A stretch of DNA of 64,000 nt from Hydrogenoanaerobacterium saccharovorans (lineage in GTDB: Bacteria; Bacillota; Clostridia; Oscillospirales; Ruminococcaceae), in NCBI RefSeq assembly GCF_003814745.1, contig NZ_RKRD01000001.1:1798001-1862000 (forward strand). Direction: 5' to 3'. The translations under genes were made by a program, and so were the position numbers. The notes beneath the pieces are model-generated. The model worked only from the letters and a program-made list of their open reading frames with translations. It searched no databases and was not told the origin of the DNA. This document shows positions 35,078-43,915 of this stretch, one piece after another; the stretch's first letter is position 1; each line of letters opens with the position of its first letter.

Positions 35078-35911
35078 TTAGAATAATGGAGAAAACCCAT
35101 ATTTCGCAAATACTTCTTTTGCGGTATCGCTGAACAAGAAATCAACAAATGCCTTGGCTTCTTCGGCATGTTTTGTCTCTTTTACAACACCCACAGGGTA
35201 AATCACCTTTTTATGTGACTCCTCAGGTGCGGTACATCCAATCACAACTTTGTCGCTAATTTTCGCATCGGTTTCGTACACAACGCCTGCCTGTACTTCG
35301 CCTGCTTCTACATATGATAAAACTTGCCTCACATCTTTGGATAAAATCAGTTTTGGTTTTAAAGCATCGGTTAGCTTTAAACTTTCAAAAACCTGTTGCG
35401 TATATTGCCCTACGGGTACACTTTCCGGCTCACCAACTGCAATTTTTGCAATGGATGAATCGGTAAGTTTTTCAAAAGAATCCAGTTCTGCACCATCTTT
35501 TGGGGTAATCAGTACTACTTTATTTTCAAGAATCTCTTTAACCGTATCGTTTTGCATCAGTTCTGCATCCTGCAAAGCAGTCATCTGTTTTTTACCTGCG
35601 GAAAAGAAAATATCTGCGGGCGCACCCTGCTCAATTTGCTGCTGCAAAGAACCGGAACTACCGAAATTATATGTGATGGTAATATTAGAATGTTGGGAGG
35701 TGTAAAGAGCTTTCAGTTCTTCCATGCAATCGGTAAGGCTGGCGGCGGCGGAAACCATTAACTCAACATTAGGTTCTGTATCTGATGTTTGTGAAGATTC
35801 TGACACAGAAACAGCCTCGGACGGGGACGGAGAAGAGGTTTTGCCGAATGTACCGCACCCCGATGTAAACAACAAAACTCCAGTCAACAATGCACATAAC
35901 AATTTTTTCAT
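35078..35911 (-). CDS. modA: Molybdate-binding lipoprotein
   Basis: A 277-residue solute-binding protein. The signal peptide ends in a lipobox (LLFTSGC, Cys19), followed by a Ser-rich linker, then LMVSAAASLTDCMEEL, FNFGSSG-type motif (YNFGSSGSLQQQIEQGAPADI), and VGEPESVPVGQYT, all typical of ModA. Captures molybdate outside the membrane for ModB/ModC. Confidence 0.94.
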   Translation of the reverse strand: MKKLLCALLTGVLLFTSGCGTFGKTSSPSPSEAVSVSESSQTSDTEPNVELMVSAAASLTDCMEELKALYTSQHSNITITYNFGSSGSLQQQIEQGAPADIFFSAGKKQMTALQDAELMQNDTVKEILENKVVLITPKDGAELDSFEKLTDSSIAKIAVGEPESVPVGQYTQQVFESLKLTDALKPKLILSKDVRQVLSYVEAGEVQAGVVYETDAKISDKVVIGCTAPEESHKKVIYPVGVVKETKHAEEAKAFVDFLFSDTAKEVFAKYGFSPLF

Positions 35912-35942
35912 GTCTACGACTCCTTAAGCTTATTTAATGTTT

Positions 35943-36434
35943 TCAGATTCTTGCACACTCATCTGTTTTGCCTTTTAGAATTTCTAGCCCATGATGCAAT
36001 TCCGCAATGATATATTCAAGGTTTTCGCGTACTGCGTTGGGGCTGCCCGGGAGGTTTACAATCAACGCCTTTTCGCGAATTGCAGCAACCGAACGGCTTA
36101 ACATAGCGCGTTTGGTTATTTGCAAGCTCGAATAACGCATAGCTTCGGGGATACCCGGCACAAGCTTCTGCGCTACATCAAGGGTGGCTTCGGGGGTAAT
36201 ATCGCGCGGAGAAAAACCGGTACCGCCTGTAGTGAGAATTAAATCGGCAAGGTCGTTATCGCACAGGCGGCGCAGTTCATTCGCAAGCATCGTACGGTCA
36301 TCGGGCAGCAGCGTATAGCTTACTGCCTCGTAACCGTTTTTCGTAACAACTTCTCGAATCACTTCTCCGCTTTTATCCTCACGCTCGCCTGCATATCCTT
36401 TGTCGCTTAGGGTTATAATTGCAACCCGAAACAT
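35943..36434 (-). CDS. mogA: Molybdopterin adenylyltransferase-like protein (MogA/MoaB family)
   Basis: A 163-residue MoCF-fold protein: VAIITLSDKGYAGEREDKSG, LTTGGTGFSPRDITPEAT and NLPGSPNAVRENLE. Family members adenylylate molybdopterin before metal insertion. The C terminus (HHGLEILKG) is standard. It sits 2 bp after the MOSC gene, a partner often found next to it. Confidence 0.92.
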   Translation of the reverse strand: MFRVAIITLSDKGYAGEREDKSGEVIREVVTKNGYEAVSYTLLPDDRTMLANELRRLCDNDLADLILTTGGTGFSPRDITPEATLDVAQKLVPGIPEAMRYSSLQITKRAMLSRSVAAIREKALIVNLPGSPNAVRENLEYIIAELHHGLEILKGKTDECARI

Positions 36435-36436
36435 AG

Positions 36437-36880
36437 TTACTCCTCCTTTGCAAGGTGCACAGTCATATCATCACCCGCAGAGATAGTTCCGCCTGTCAAC
36501 ACCTTTGCAAATACACCCTCGGTAGGCATAATACACTCGCCCATCTTCTGAAAAATTTGGCATCCGTGATGGCACTCCTTACCGATTTGTGTCATCTCCA
36601 GTACCACATCGTTGCAATGTAAAACCGTTCCTACCGGTAAATTGCGAAAATCAATACCCTCTACAACAAGATTTTCACCAAATGCACCATCTTCCACCTC
36701 GGCACCACGCGCTTTAAATGCCAGTATTTTATCGTAAGAAAGTAAACTTACCTGACGATGCCAATGCCCTGCATGCGCATCATTTGCTATGCCGAAATCG
36801 GGAAGAAAACGTGCTTTGCCCACATTTGTTTTTTGTGTGCCGCGTTTTTCGCTTACACAAACCGCAATTACTTTACCCAT
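36437..36880 (-). CDS. MOSC-domain protein
   Basis: A 147-residue single-domain MOSC protein: ANDAHAGHWHRQVSLLSYD, GAFGENLVVEGID, and a conserved Cys/His region EMTQIGKECHHGCQIFQKMG. MOSC domains bind or transfer sulfur on the molybdenum cofactor. In a locus for sulfido/selenido Mo hydroxylases it is a good candidate for cofactor sulfuration or storage, but that is inference. Confidence 0.88.
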   Translation of the reverse strand: MGKVIAVCVSEKRGTQKTNVGKARFLPDFGIANDAHAGHWHRQVSLLSYDKILAFKARGAEVEDGAFGENLVVEGIDFRNLPVGTVLHCNDVVLEMTQIGKECHHGCQIFQKMGECIMPTEGVFAKVLTGGTISAGDDMTVHLAKEE

Positions 36881-36932
36881 ATTATCCTCTCTTTCGTGCT
36901 AAAAAGTTCATCTGTCAAAATTATAACACCAA

Positions 36933-37904
36933 TTATCCGCCAATTTGAGCCATCGTATGCTGTTCTTCATCTGAAATATGGCTGCCAAAATGATGCTGTA
37001 GTGGTTTTTGGAGTATGGCTTGTTGCAAAAGTTGGGTTAAATCTGCATCTTCGATGCCTTTTCGCAGGTACTCCCGCAACTCAACGCCTTTATTATAGTG
37101 CAAACATAGCTTTAAAAATCCTGTTGATGTAAGCCGTATACGGTTGCAGGTACCGCAAAAGCCGGTAGACACCGCACTGATAAAACCGATATTGCCTTGA
37201 AAACCCGCAATCGAAAAATAGGACGCCGGGCCGTTGCCTAGCTTTTTGTTGCACGGGGCAAGTTCGCCATAGGTTTGTCGCAGTTGTTCTTGTATTTCAC
37301 AACTGGGTACGGGAGTAAGGTCTTTGCCATAACCAATGGGCATAAGCTCAATAAACCGCACATCAACAGGGCGGGTACGCGCAAGTTCTGCCATTTGCAT
37401 TAAATGGTCGCCGTTAAATTCGCGAACCGGCAAACAATTTATTTTCACACGCAACCCCAGCTCTAAAGCTAAGTCAATGGATTTGAGCACAGTATCCAAT
37501 CCACGTCTGCGTGTGATTCGTTCAAAACGGTCGGGGTCGAGTGTATCCAAACTGATGTTAACTGCATCAAGCCCTGCCTTTGCCAATGCAGGCAGCTGTT
37601 CGTACAGTAAAATACCGTTACTGGTCATAGTAACCTGTTCAATGCCTTCAATCGCTTTTAGGCTACGGATAAGCTCTGCCGTCCCCTTGCGGGCAAGCGG
37701 TTCGCCACCCGTCAGTTTAATTTTGCAAATACCCAAAGCTGCAGCGCAGCGGCACACTTTGAGAATTTCTTCATAGGTTAGCACCTCATCATGCAGGCAA
37801 GGCTCTATCCCCTCGGCAGGCATGCAATAAACACACCTCAGGTTACAGCGGTCGGTCACCGAGATGCGCAGGTAGTCGATATTGCGGTTTTGCAAATCGA
37901 ACAT
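36933..37904 (-). CDS. moaA: GTP 3',8-cyclase
   Basis: A 323-residue radical SAM enzyme for the first step of molybdopterin synthesis. The N-terminal cluster motif is CNLRCVYC; the C-terminal second cluster includes CGTCNRIRLTSTGFLKLC. The start at 37904 (MFDLQNRNIDYLRIS) has AAAGGGG upstream; the longer frame begins within that ribosome site. The penultimate residues are GG, as is usual in MoaA. Confidence 0.95.
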   Translation of the reverse strand: MFDLQNRNIDYLRISVTDRCNLRCVYCMPAEGIEPCLHDEVLTYEEILKVCRCAAALGICKIKLTGGEPLARKGTAELIRSLKAIEGIEQVTMTSNGILLYEQLPALAKAGLDAVNISLDTLDPDRFERITRRRGLDTVLKSIDLALELGLRVKINCLPVREFNGDHLMQMAELARTRPVDVRFIELMPIGYGKDLTPVPSCEIQEQLRQTYGELAPCNKKLGNGPASYFSIAGFQGNIGFISAVSTGFCGTCNRIRLTSTGFLKLCLHYNKGVELREYLRKGIEDADLTQLLQQAILQKPLQHHFGSHISDEEQHTMAQIGG

Positions 37905-37922
37905 GCCGCTATCCCCTTTCAA

Positions 37923-38414
37923 TTATTCGTTATGATTCGGGTTACAAAAATCTCCGCTTTTACCTCCGCTTTTTCGCTGAAGGTATACCGTTTTTATTTT
38001 CATACCCTTGTCAATTGCCTTACACATATCATAAATGGTAAGCAATGCAACGGTTGCTCCTGTCAGAGCTTCCATCTCTACACCCGTTTGCCCTGTCACC
38101 TTAACGGTACATATGGCATCAACTACATTTGCATCCTGTTTTAAATCAAAATCAATATTGCATTTTGTAAGTGCCAGCGGATGACATAATGGAATAAGTT
38201 CAGATGTTTTTTTTGCCGCCATGATGCCCGCAATACGAGCAACACCCAACACGTCGCCTTTTTTAGCAGTACCATTCTTAATTGCCGCAAACGTTTCTGC
38301 ATTAACAGCAATGCTGCCACGCGCAACAGCAACCCGATGGGTAATATTTTTATCTGTAACATCGACCATTACAGCGTTACCGCTTTGGTCAAAATGAGTC
38401 AGCCCATTTTCCAT
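37923..38414 (-). CDS. moaC: Cyclic pyranopterin monophosphate synthase
   Basis: A 163-residue MoaC: LTHFDQSGNAVMVDVTDK, AARIAGI-like block (GVARIAGIMAAKKTSELIPLCHPL), CTVKVTGQTGVEMEALTG and TIYDMCKAIDKGM. Acts after MoaA. Its stop is 18 bp before the moaA start. Confidence 0.95.
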   Translation of the reverse strand: MENGLTHFDQSGNAVMVDVTDKNITHRVAVARGSIAVNAETFAAIKNGTAKKGDVLGVARIAGIMAAKKTSELIPLCHPLALTKCNIDFDLKQDANVVDAICTVKVTGQTGVEMEALTGATVALLTIYDMCKAIDKGMKIKTVYLQRKSGGKSGDFCNPNHNE

Positions 38415-38429
38415 ATGATTTTATCCTCC

Positions 38430-39452
38430 TTATGCTTTGCCAAAACTGCAGTAAGGGTAATGGCATACTTCGCAGTTTAGGCATAACCCGCCATGCCCCA
38501 AAACGGCAAGGTCTTTTTTGCTTAACCGTTCATCCGCCATAATACGCGGCAGCACAAGGTCAAAAATAGTGCGCTTAGCATACATTACACAGCCCGGCAG
38601 CCCAAGAATGGGGATATTACCGTTATAATAAGACAGCAAAAACATGGCACCGGGCAAAACGGGTGCACCATAAGAGACAATCTCAGCACCGGTTGCTTTG
38701 ATTGCCGCAGGTGTTTTATCATCGGGGTCTACACTCATACCGCCGGTACACACTACCATGTCAGCGCCCTCGTCCAAAAACTCCCGTATTCTTGCCGTGA
38801 TGTTTTCAGGGTTATCGTCCGAAAGTTTTTGCCCTAGCAAGGTCACATCATATTCACTGAGTTTTTGCATGATAACAGGGCCAAAGGTATCTTTAATTCT
38901 GCCGTAATACACCTCATTGCCCGTAGTTACAATGCCCACCTTTTTATGGCGGTAGGGCAGCAAAGAAAGTAACGGCTTGTCGCCTGCAATTTTTTGTGCG
39001 GCGTGTAGCTTTTTTTCGTCGATTACAAGAGGAATCACACGGGTGCCTGCCAGTTTATCCCCTGCTTTTACCGGGAAATTATTGTGACGGGTGGCAATCA
39101 TAATTTCATCCAATGAGTTGATTTCATCCAAACGGGCAACATCTACTTTAAACACACCATCGCATTCGGCGATGAGCTCGATCTTGCCTTCTTTTACTTC
39201 ACTGGGTTTCATATAATCATTTCTGCAGATATCATAAAGGATTTGCGCTGCCTCATTTTCATGCAGCATCCCCTCTTGTTTTTCCCAGATATACAGATGG
39301 TCTTTTCCCAAAGAAAGCAACACGGGGATATCCTCTTCGGTTACAACATGGCCTTTACGAAAACGAGCTTGTTTGGTAACGCCTTTCACAATCTGTGTAA
39401 TATCGTGGCATAAAATATGCCCCACAGCATCCTTGGTATCAATCAACTTCAT
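38430..39452 (-). CDS. MoeA-like molybdopterin-binding protein with C-terminal Cys motif
   Basis: A 340-residue protein shorter than MoeA (about 400). An N-terminal segment (AVGHILCHDITQIVKGVTKQARFRKGHVV) and a MoCF molybdopterin-binding domain (VGIVTTGNEVYYGRIKD, VCTGGMSVDPDDKTPAAI, LPGAMFLLSYYNGNIPILGLPG) are clear. The MoeA subdomain IV is replaced by a Cys-rich tail CLNCEVCHYPYCSFGK at about 324-339 that could bind a metal or iron-sulfur cluster. It may insert Mo or shuttle cofactor. It overlaps the ModE-like gene by 4 bp. Confidence 0.85.
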   Translation of the reverse strand: MKLIDTKDAVGHILCHDITQIVKGVTKQARFRKGHVVTEEDIPVLLSLGKDHLYIWEKQEGMLHENEAAQILYDICRNDYMKPSEVKEGKIELIAECDGVFKVDVARLDEINSLDEIMIATRHNNFPVKAGDKLAGTRVIPLVIDEKKLHAAQKIAGDKPLLSLLPYRHKKVGIVTTGNEVYYGRIKDTFGPVIMQKLSEYDVTLLGQKLSDDNPENITARIREFLDEGADMVVCTGGMSVDPDDKTPAAIKATGAEIVSYGAPVLPGAMFLLSYYNGNIPILGLPGCVMYAKRTIFDLVLPRIMADERLSKKDLAVLGHGGLCLNCEVCHYPYCSFGKA

Positions 39453-39805
39453 CGCAACACATCTCCAAAATGTTTATTAAATAAATCATCTGCGGTTTTG
39501 TATACTTCACGTTCAAAGCAGGAATAACGCTGCATAAAGTCTTTGCCCTGCTCGGTAAGCTCTGAGCTGCCGCCGCCTACACCGCCCACGCGGCGTGTCA
39601 TAAGGGGGAACCCGAGCCCCTTCTCTGCCTCTTTAATAATCTTCCATGCTTTACTGTAAGACATCTTGATTTGTGCAGCAGCGGTTTGGAGCGAGCCTGT
39701 ATCGGCAACATGCTGTAAAAGCTGCATCACACCGGGGCCGAAAAAAGGTTCGCCTTTTTTTAACCGAATGCGCAGAGAATAGCTTAAGTTTGCGATGACA
39801 ACCAC
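39449..39805 (-). CDS. ModE-like HTH protein without molybdate-binding domain
   Basis: A 118-residue protein matching only the N-terminal DNA-binding domain of ModE: FFGPGVMQLLQHVADTGSLQ, AAAQIKMSYSKAWKIIKEAE, and RVGGVGGGSSELTEQG. The C-terminal molbindin domains are absent, so sensing of molybdate must occur differently. The GTG start lies very close to an AAGGGG; no better in-frame start is visible. It is first in the molybdenum operon, 92 bp downstream of the CTATAG-type operator. Confidence 0.88.
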   Translation of the reverse strand: MVVIANLSYSLRIRLKKGEPFFGPGVMQLLQHVADTGSLQTAAAQIKMSYSKAWKIIKEAEKGLGFPLMTRRVGGVGGGSSELTEQGKDFMQRYSCFEREVYKTADDLFNKHFGDVLR

Positions 39806-39852
39806 GCCCCTTCAATTCCGTTATATTTTTTTAAGAATAACGAGGTATCGCC

Positions 39853-39881
39853 AGTTTATCATAATTTTAAATAATGGTCAA
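39853..39881 (-). promoter_or_regulatory. Promoter of the molybdenum operon
   Basis: Minus-strand TTGACC (39876-39881), 17-bp spacer, TAAACT (39853-39858), about 48 bp before the ModE-like start codon. The CTATAG operator lies 15 bp upstream of the -35, an activator-type position. Confidence 0.65.
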
Positions 39882-39896
39882 GAATATCCGCCTATG

Positions 39897-39915
39897 CTAT
39901 AGATATTATCTATGG
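39897..39915. promoter_or_regulatory. Operator candidate CTATAG-N7-CTATGG (molybdenum operon)
   Basis: CTATAG (39897-39902), 7 bp, CTATGG (39910-39915); the core ATAGATATTATCTAT is a perfect odd palindrome. Same half-site, spacing and AT-rich spacer as the site at 10065-10083 between the selenium operons. Confidence 0.5.
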
Positions 39916-39922
39916 CAAACAC

Positions 39923-39957
39923 AAAAAGCAACCGCCGCACATGCGACGGCCGCTTTT
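39923..39957 (-). terminator. Terminator after the three-subunit xanthine dehydrogenase operon
   Basis: On the minus strand AGCGGCCGTCGCA pairs (with G-U wobbles) with TGCGGCGGTTGCT, followed by TTTTTG. Confidence 0.8.
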
Positions 39958-39975
39958 CTGTTAAGGGGGGAATTA

Positions 39976-40470
39976 TCATTTTGTATTATCGCCTGCATAA
40001 TTGTAGGTTTCATCCACAATGCGCTCCATTGCATTGAGGATATTATGGTAGCCTGTGCAGCGGCATAGATGACCTGAAATAAGCTTTTTGAGTTCTTCGC
40101 GGTTGTACCGTTTGCCGGTACCGACAATTTCTACCGCGGACATAATAAGCCCCGGGGTGCAGAAACCGCACTGAACAGCCGCTTCTTCAACAAATGCCTT
40201 TTGGATGGGGCTAAGCTCGCCATTAGGACCTTTCAGCCCTTCTACAGTCATAATTCTTTTTCCTTCTGCCCAAACAGTAAGATAAATGCAGCTATCAATT
40301 GCTTCGCCGTCTACCAAAACGGTACAAGCACCGCATTCGCCAACCTCACAGCCGCGTTTTACACTGGTAAGCCGCAATTTATTGCGAAGGGTATCCACCA
40401 GCGCCTCACGCTCATCCACCATGATTTCAACTTCTTTTTCATTAACGATCATCTTCATCAATTTATTCAT
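39976..40470 (-). CDS. Xanthine dehydrogenase-type iron-sulfur subunit
   Basis: A 164-residue two-cluster [2Fe-2S] protein: first cluster CEVGECGACTVLVDG plus a later Cys, second QCGFCTPG and CRCTGYHNI. The start at 40470 follows GGGAGG; it overlaps the FAD subunit gene by 8 bp. With the two upstream genes it forms a standard three-subunit Mo hydroxylase. Substrate is presumably xanthine or another purine, from context. Confidence 0.93.
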   Translation of the reverse strand: MNKLMKMIVNEKEVEIMVDEREALVDTLRNKLRLTSVKRGCEVGECGACTVLVDGEAIDSCIYLTVWAEGKRIMTVEGLKGPNGELSPIQKAFVEEAAVQCGFCTPGLIMSAVEIVGTGKRYNREELKKLISGHLCRCTGYHNILNAMERIVDETYNYAGDNTK

Positions 40471-41350
40471 AGATGGCACCTCCCGCAAAAACAATTGCCT
40501 GTTTGAGTGCACGTTTTGATAATTCTTCTACAAGCTGCAAACGGAACTCTTTTGAAGCACGCCAAGAGGTTCTGGGGTTGACCTCGGTAATTGCCGTTTT
40601 CCCTACCTGCTCGAACAGTTCAGGGGTAATCTTCTGCCCTTTTACAAGCTTTTCTGTTTCGTGGCAGCGCATGGGTACAGGGCCTGCAACGCCAAACGCA
40701 AGGCGCATATCTTCAATCGTGGTTTTATCGCTACTGAGTTTAACATTTACCGCGCAACCGAGGGTTGCAATATCCATAGCATTGCGCTGTGCATATTTAA
40801 TGTAATGTCCGCCAAATCCCTCGTAATTATCCTTTGAAATATAGATAGCGGTTACCAGTTCGCCATGTTCAAGGTTTACCTTGCCCGCACTCTTGTAAAA
40901 ATCTGCAATAGGCAATGTACGCTTGCCTGCTTTGCCGGTAATTTCAACAACTGCATTGAGCGCAAACAGTGTCGATGCACTGTCGGCACTGGTAACACCG
41001 TTGCAGATGTTACCGCCGATGGTACCTATGTTGCGGATTTGGGGACCGCCTACCTGATCAACCGCATTGCCGAGGATAGGAATGTATTTTTGAATAATTT
41101 CGTTATAAGTTACGTGAGAGAAAGAGGTGCCGGGCTTTATTACAATGGTGCCGTCTTGCTCAAGGTAAATACCCTCAAGTTCTTTTATGCCGTGGATGCT
41201 GACGAGACTGCAGCCCGCAAGTTTACCCTCGCGAATTTTGATGAGCACGTCGCTGCCGCCTGAAATAATGATTGCTTTCGGGTCTGCCAAAAGTGCATCG
41301 ATTGCATCCGGTATACTCTTTGCCTGATAGATTTTTTCAATATCATACAT
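40463..41350 (-). CDS. Xanthine dehydrogenase-type FAD-binding subunit
   Basis: A 295-residue FAD subunit of the molybdopterin dehydrogenase family: IISGGSDVLIKIREGKLAG, IGGNICNGVTSADSASTL, and a CO_deh_flav_C-type end (AFGVAGPVPMRC, ITEVNPRTSWRASKEFR). Passes electrons from the FeS subunit to NAD or another acceptor. Lies 16 bp after the molybdenum subunit gene. Confidence 0.93.
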   Translation of the reverse strand: MYDIEKIYQAKSIPDAIDALLADPKAIIISGGSDVLIKIREGKLAGCSLVSIHGIKELEGIYLEQDGTIVIKPGTSFSHVTYNEIIQKYIPILGNAVDQVGGPQIRNIGTIGGNICNGVTSADSASTLFALNAVVEITGKAGKRTLPIADFYKSAGKVNLEHGELVTAIYISKDNYEGFGGHYIKYAQRNAMDIATLGCAVNVKLSSDKTTIEDMRLAFGVAGPVPMRCHETEKLVKGQKITPELFEQVGKTAITEVNPRTSWRASKEFRLQLVEELSKRALKQAIVFAGGAIYE

Positions 41351-41366
41351 AAGTCATGCCCCCTTT

Positions 41367-43649
41367 CTAAATTAAGCCTGCTTCTGTAAATTTCTCGACA
41401 AGCTTTTGCGGATTGAGTGGCAAAGTGTTAATTGCTACGCCGGTTGCATGCAAAACTGCGTTGCGGATTGCCGGCGCCGGCGGGATAGCCGGAGGCTCGC
41501 CAAGTGCTTTGTTGCCGTATGGACCGCTTGGGTCGAGTGTTTCTACAAAATCAACATGCAAATCCGGGGTATCCATGCTGGTGGGGAGTTTATAGTCAAG
41601 CAGGTTATTGTTAAGGGGTTTACCTTTTGCATCATAAAGCAGCTGCTCTGAAAGGGCATACCCAAGCCCCATGCTCATGCCGCCATGCACCTGCGCTTCG
41701 GCAAGTTTGGGGTTAATAAGCACGCCGCTGTCGTGCACATTGATAATATCGATAATATGAACCTTACCGAGGGGGATATCCACCTCTACTTCGGCAAAGC
41801 ATGCACCAAATGCAAAGGTGTTGTCTTTGCAGTGGTTGGTTGCTTCAGCAGTAATATGCACAGAATGGTCGAGGCTGTAAAATGCCTCCATCGCAAGCCT
41901 TTCCATCGTAAGCAGCACATCGCCGTTTTCTTTATCAACAATGTTACCGTCGCAAATATCCAATTTTTCTACCGATATTTTCAGCATATAATTCGCATAA
42001 TCTAAGATTTTTGCTTTAAACTGCTCAGCTGTTTTCTTAACTGCCATACCGCTTACATAGGTTTGACGGGATGCATACGCACCGGTATCAAACGGGGTTA
42101 CATCGGTATCCTGTGTAGAAATAATATGAATATCCTCCAGTTTAAAGCCGATTGTTTCTGCAGCCATTTGAGTAAATACGGTGTCTGCGCCCTGGCCTAT
42201 TTCGGTAGCGCCCATTTGCAGCTGCGCCGAACCATCTTGATTCAAAATCAATCGGCTGCTTGCTGTTTCAAGCGAAATGGGGTATACACCTGTTTTATAG
42301 GTAAAAATAGACATACCCACACCACGGCGGACGGGGCCGTTTTGATTTGCATATTTTTTACGTTTTTCGTCCCAACCAATATGCTCTTTGCCTTTTTTAA
42401 TACACTCCAGTAAACCGGAAGAATAGCATGTTAAGCCCGTGAAGGGGTCTTTGTATCCCAAAGGCATACAGTTTTTCTCACGAAACTCTATAGGGTCAAT
42501 GTTGAGCGCTCTTGCAATATCATCCATTTGGCTTTCCATTGCAAAAGCCACCTGCGGAATACCGTATCCGCGCATCGCTCCGCCCGAGCAAATGTTTGTG
42601 TATACTGTGTAAGCATCCGATTTAAGCCCTATTTCATCTTGGTAAAGGTAGCGGTACGCATTGGATGAATTTGCAACAATTGCATGCCCGTGCGACGCAT
42701 AACCGCCTTGATTGGAGTAAGCCTCTAAAGTGCGGCCAACCAATTTACCGTCGGATGTAACCGCAGCCTTTGTTTTAAATGCAATTGCATGGCGTGTACG
42801 TGTAGAAACAAAGGTCTCCTCACGAGAAATCTCCAGTTTTACACAACGTCCGCCCACTTTAGTACACAAAAATGCATTCAGCGGTTCGTAAAGAACTTCC
42901 TGCTTATTACCAAACCCGCCGCCTATATACGGTTTAATTACGCGCACCTTACCCCACGGAATACCCATTGCCTGGCCTATAACACGGCGTACAATATGAG
43001 GAATTTGAGTGGAAGATACAACAACGATTCTGTCTTTTTCCATATATGCATAAGAGATTGGCGGCTCGATGTGGCAGTGCTGTACAATTTGTGTTTCGTA
43101 CTCGCCTTCAAATACATGTGCGCCTTCCTTTTGGAATGCTGCGTCCGGGTCGCCAACGGTATAGGAGGTGTGTTTGAGCACATTATCGGGGTGTTCATCG
43201 TGAATGACGGGTGCCCCCTCTTTCATCGCCTCAGCAGGGGTAAGTACCGGCTCCAGTTCTTCGTATTCCACTTTGATTCGCTTCAGTGCACGGCTTGCAG
43301 CAACCTCATCTTCTGCCACAACCGCGGCAATATCATCACCGTAAATACGTACGCGCTGATTCAACAGCTTTCTGTCGGCTACATCTTGATGAGATGCTTC
43401 AACGGACCAAGGATGGCCTGGCGTTGGGAACTGGATATCGGGAACATCAAAGCAGGTAACAATCTTCACTACACCGGGAACTTTTTCTGCTTCGGAAATA
43501 TCCATGCTTTTGACCCAGCCATTAGCAATCGTGCTGTGCAAAACTTTAGCAACAAGCATTTCTCTTTCAAAAAAGTCATCGGTATAGCGCGCTCCGCCTG
43601 TTACTTTTTCCACTGCGTCAACACGATTAATACTCTTTCTGATTGCCAC
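41367..43649 (-). CDS. Xanthine dehydrogenase-type molybdopterin-binding subunit
   Basis: A 760-residue catalytic subunit without FeS domain: TGGARYTDDFFEREMLVAKV, GGGFGNKQEVLYEP (about 240), CSGGAMRGYGIPQV, ATEIGQGADTVFTQMAAET, and near the end NKALGEPPAIPPAPAIRNA with the catalytic Glu. First gene of the three-gene operon, under a consensus promoter carrying the purine operator. Whether its Mo carries Se or S cannot be read, but YqeB/YqeC/XdhC in the window would serve both enzymes. Confidence 0.94.
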   Translation of the reverse strand: MAIRKSINRVDAVEKVTGGARYTDDFFEREMLVAKVLHSTIANGWVKSMDISEAEKVPGVVKIVTCFDVPDIQFPTPGHPWSVEASHQDVADRKLLNQRVRIYGDDIAAVVAEDEVAASRALKRIKVEYEELEPVLTPAEAMKEGAPVIHDEHPDNVLKHTSYTVGDPDAAFQKEGAHVFEGEYETQIVQHCHIEPPISYAYMEKDRIVVVSSTQIPHIVRRVIGQAMGIPWGKVRVIKPYIGGGFGNKQEVLYEPLNAFLCTKVGGRCVKLEISREETFVSTRTRHAIAFKTKAAVTSDGKLVGRTLEAYSNQGGYASHGHAIVANSSNAYRYLYQDEIGLKSDAYTVYTNICSGGAMRGYGIPQVAFAMESQMDDIARALNIDPIEFREKNCMPLGYKDPFTGLTCYSSGLLECIKKGKEHIGWDEKRKKYANQNGPVRRGVGMSIFTYKTGVYPISLETASSRLILNQDGSAQLQMGATEIGQGADTVFTQMAAETIGFKLEDIHIISTQDTDVTPFDTGAYASRQTYVSGMAVKKTAEQFKAKILDYANYMLKISVEKLDICDGNIVDKENGDVLLTMERLAMEAFYSLDHSVHITAEATNHCKDNTFAFGACFAEVEVDIPLGKVHIIDIINVHDSGVLINPKLAEAQVHGGMSMGLGYALSEQLLYDAKGKPLNNNLLDYKLPTSMDTPDLHVDFVETLDPSGPYGNKALGEPPAIPPAPAIRNAVLHATGVAINTLPLNPQKLVEKFTEAGLI

Positions 43650-43738
43650 GTTATCACCCTCCTGTTATGTATCGTCTGGTACCAAGGTGTTTTACCTCGC
43701 TATGCCAGACTTTTATATAGATACTTTTGTTGAATTTT

Positions 43739-43767
43739 ATTATACATGTATTAGTCATACTTTTCAA
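43739..43767 (-). promoter_or_regulatory. Consensus promoter with AGTCATACT operator, xanthine dehydrogenase operon
   Basis: Minus strand: TTGAAA (43762-43767), 17-bp spacer, TATAAT (43739-43744). The operator AGTCATACT (plus strand 43753-43761; extended TAGTCATACTT) lies entirely within the spacer, the classic repressor position. The molybdenum subunit ATG is about 90 bp downstream. Confidence 0.7.
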
Positions 43768-43847
43768 TAGTATTTACAAAGTTTCGGAACATTTTTCTAT
43801 TTTATTAATCAATATAGTACATATTGCACAACAAAATGAATAAAAAT

Positions 43848-43897
43848 GGCAGTTGCAGTAAACAGAGAATAAGTTATCCCTGCTTAATGCAACTGCC
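43848..43897 (-). terminator. guaD terminator
   Basis: Perfect 10-bp arms GGCAGTTGCA (43848-43857) and TGCAACTGCC (43888-43897); on the minus strand followed by ATTTTTATT. Confidence 0.75.
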
Positions 43898-43915
43898 TGA
43901 TATGAGGTAGGTGTG

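Noticed and set aside
42789..43733. 314-codon plus-strand frame opposite the xanthine dehydrogenase Mo subunit
   Set aside because: Antisense shadow of a strongly supported gene.
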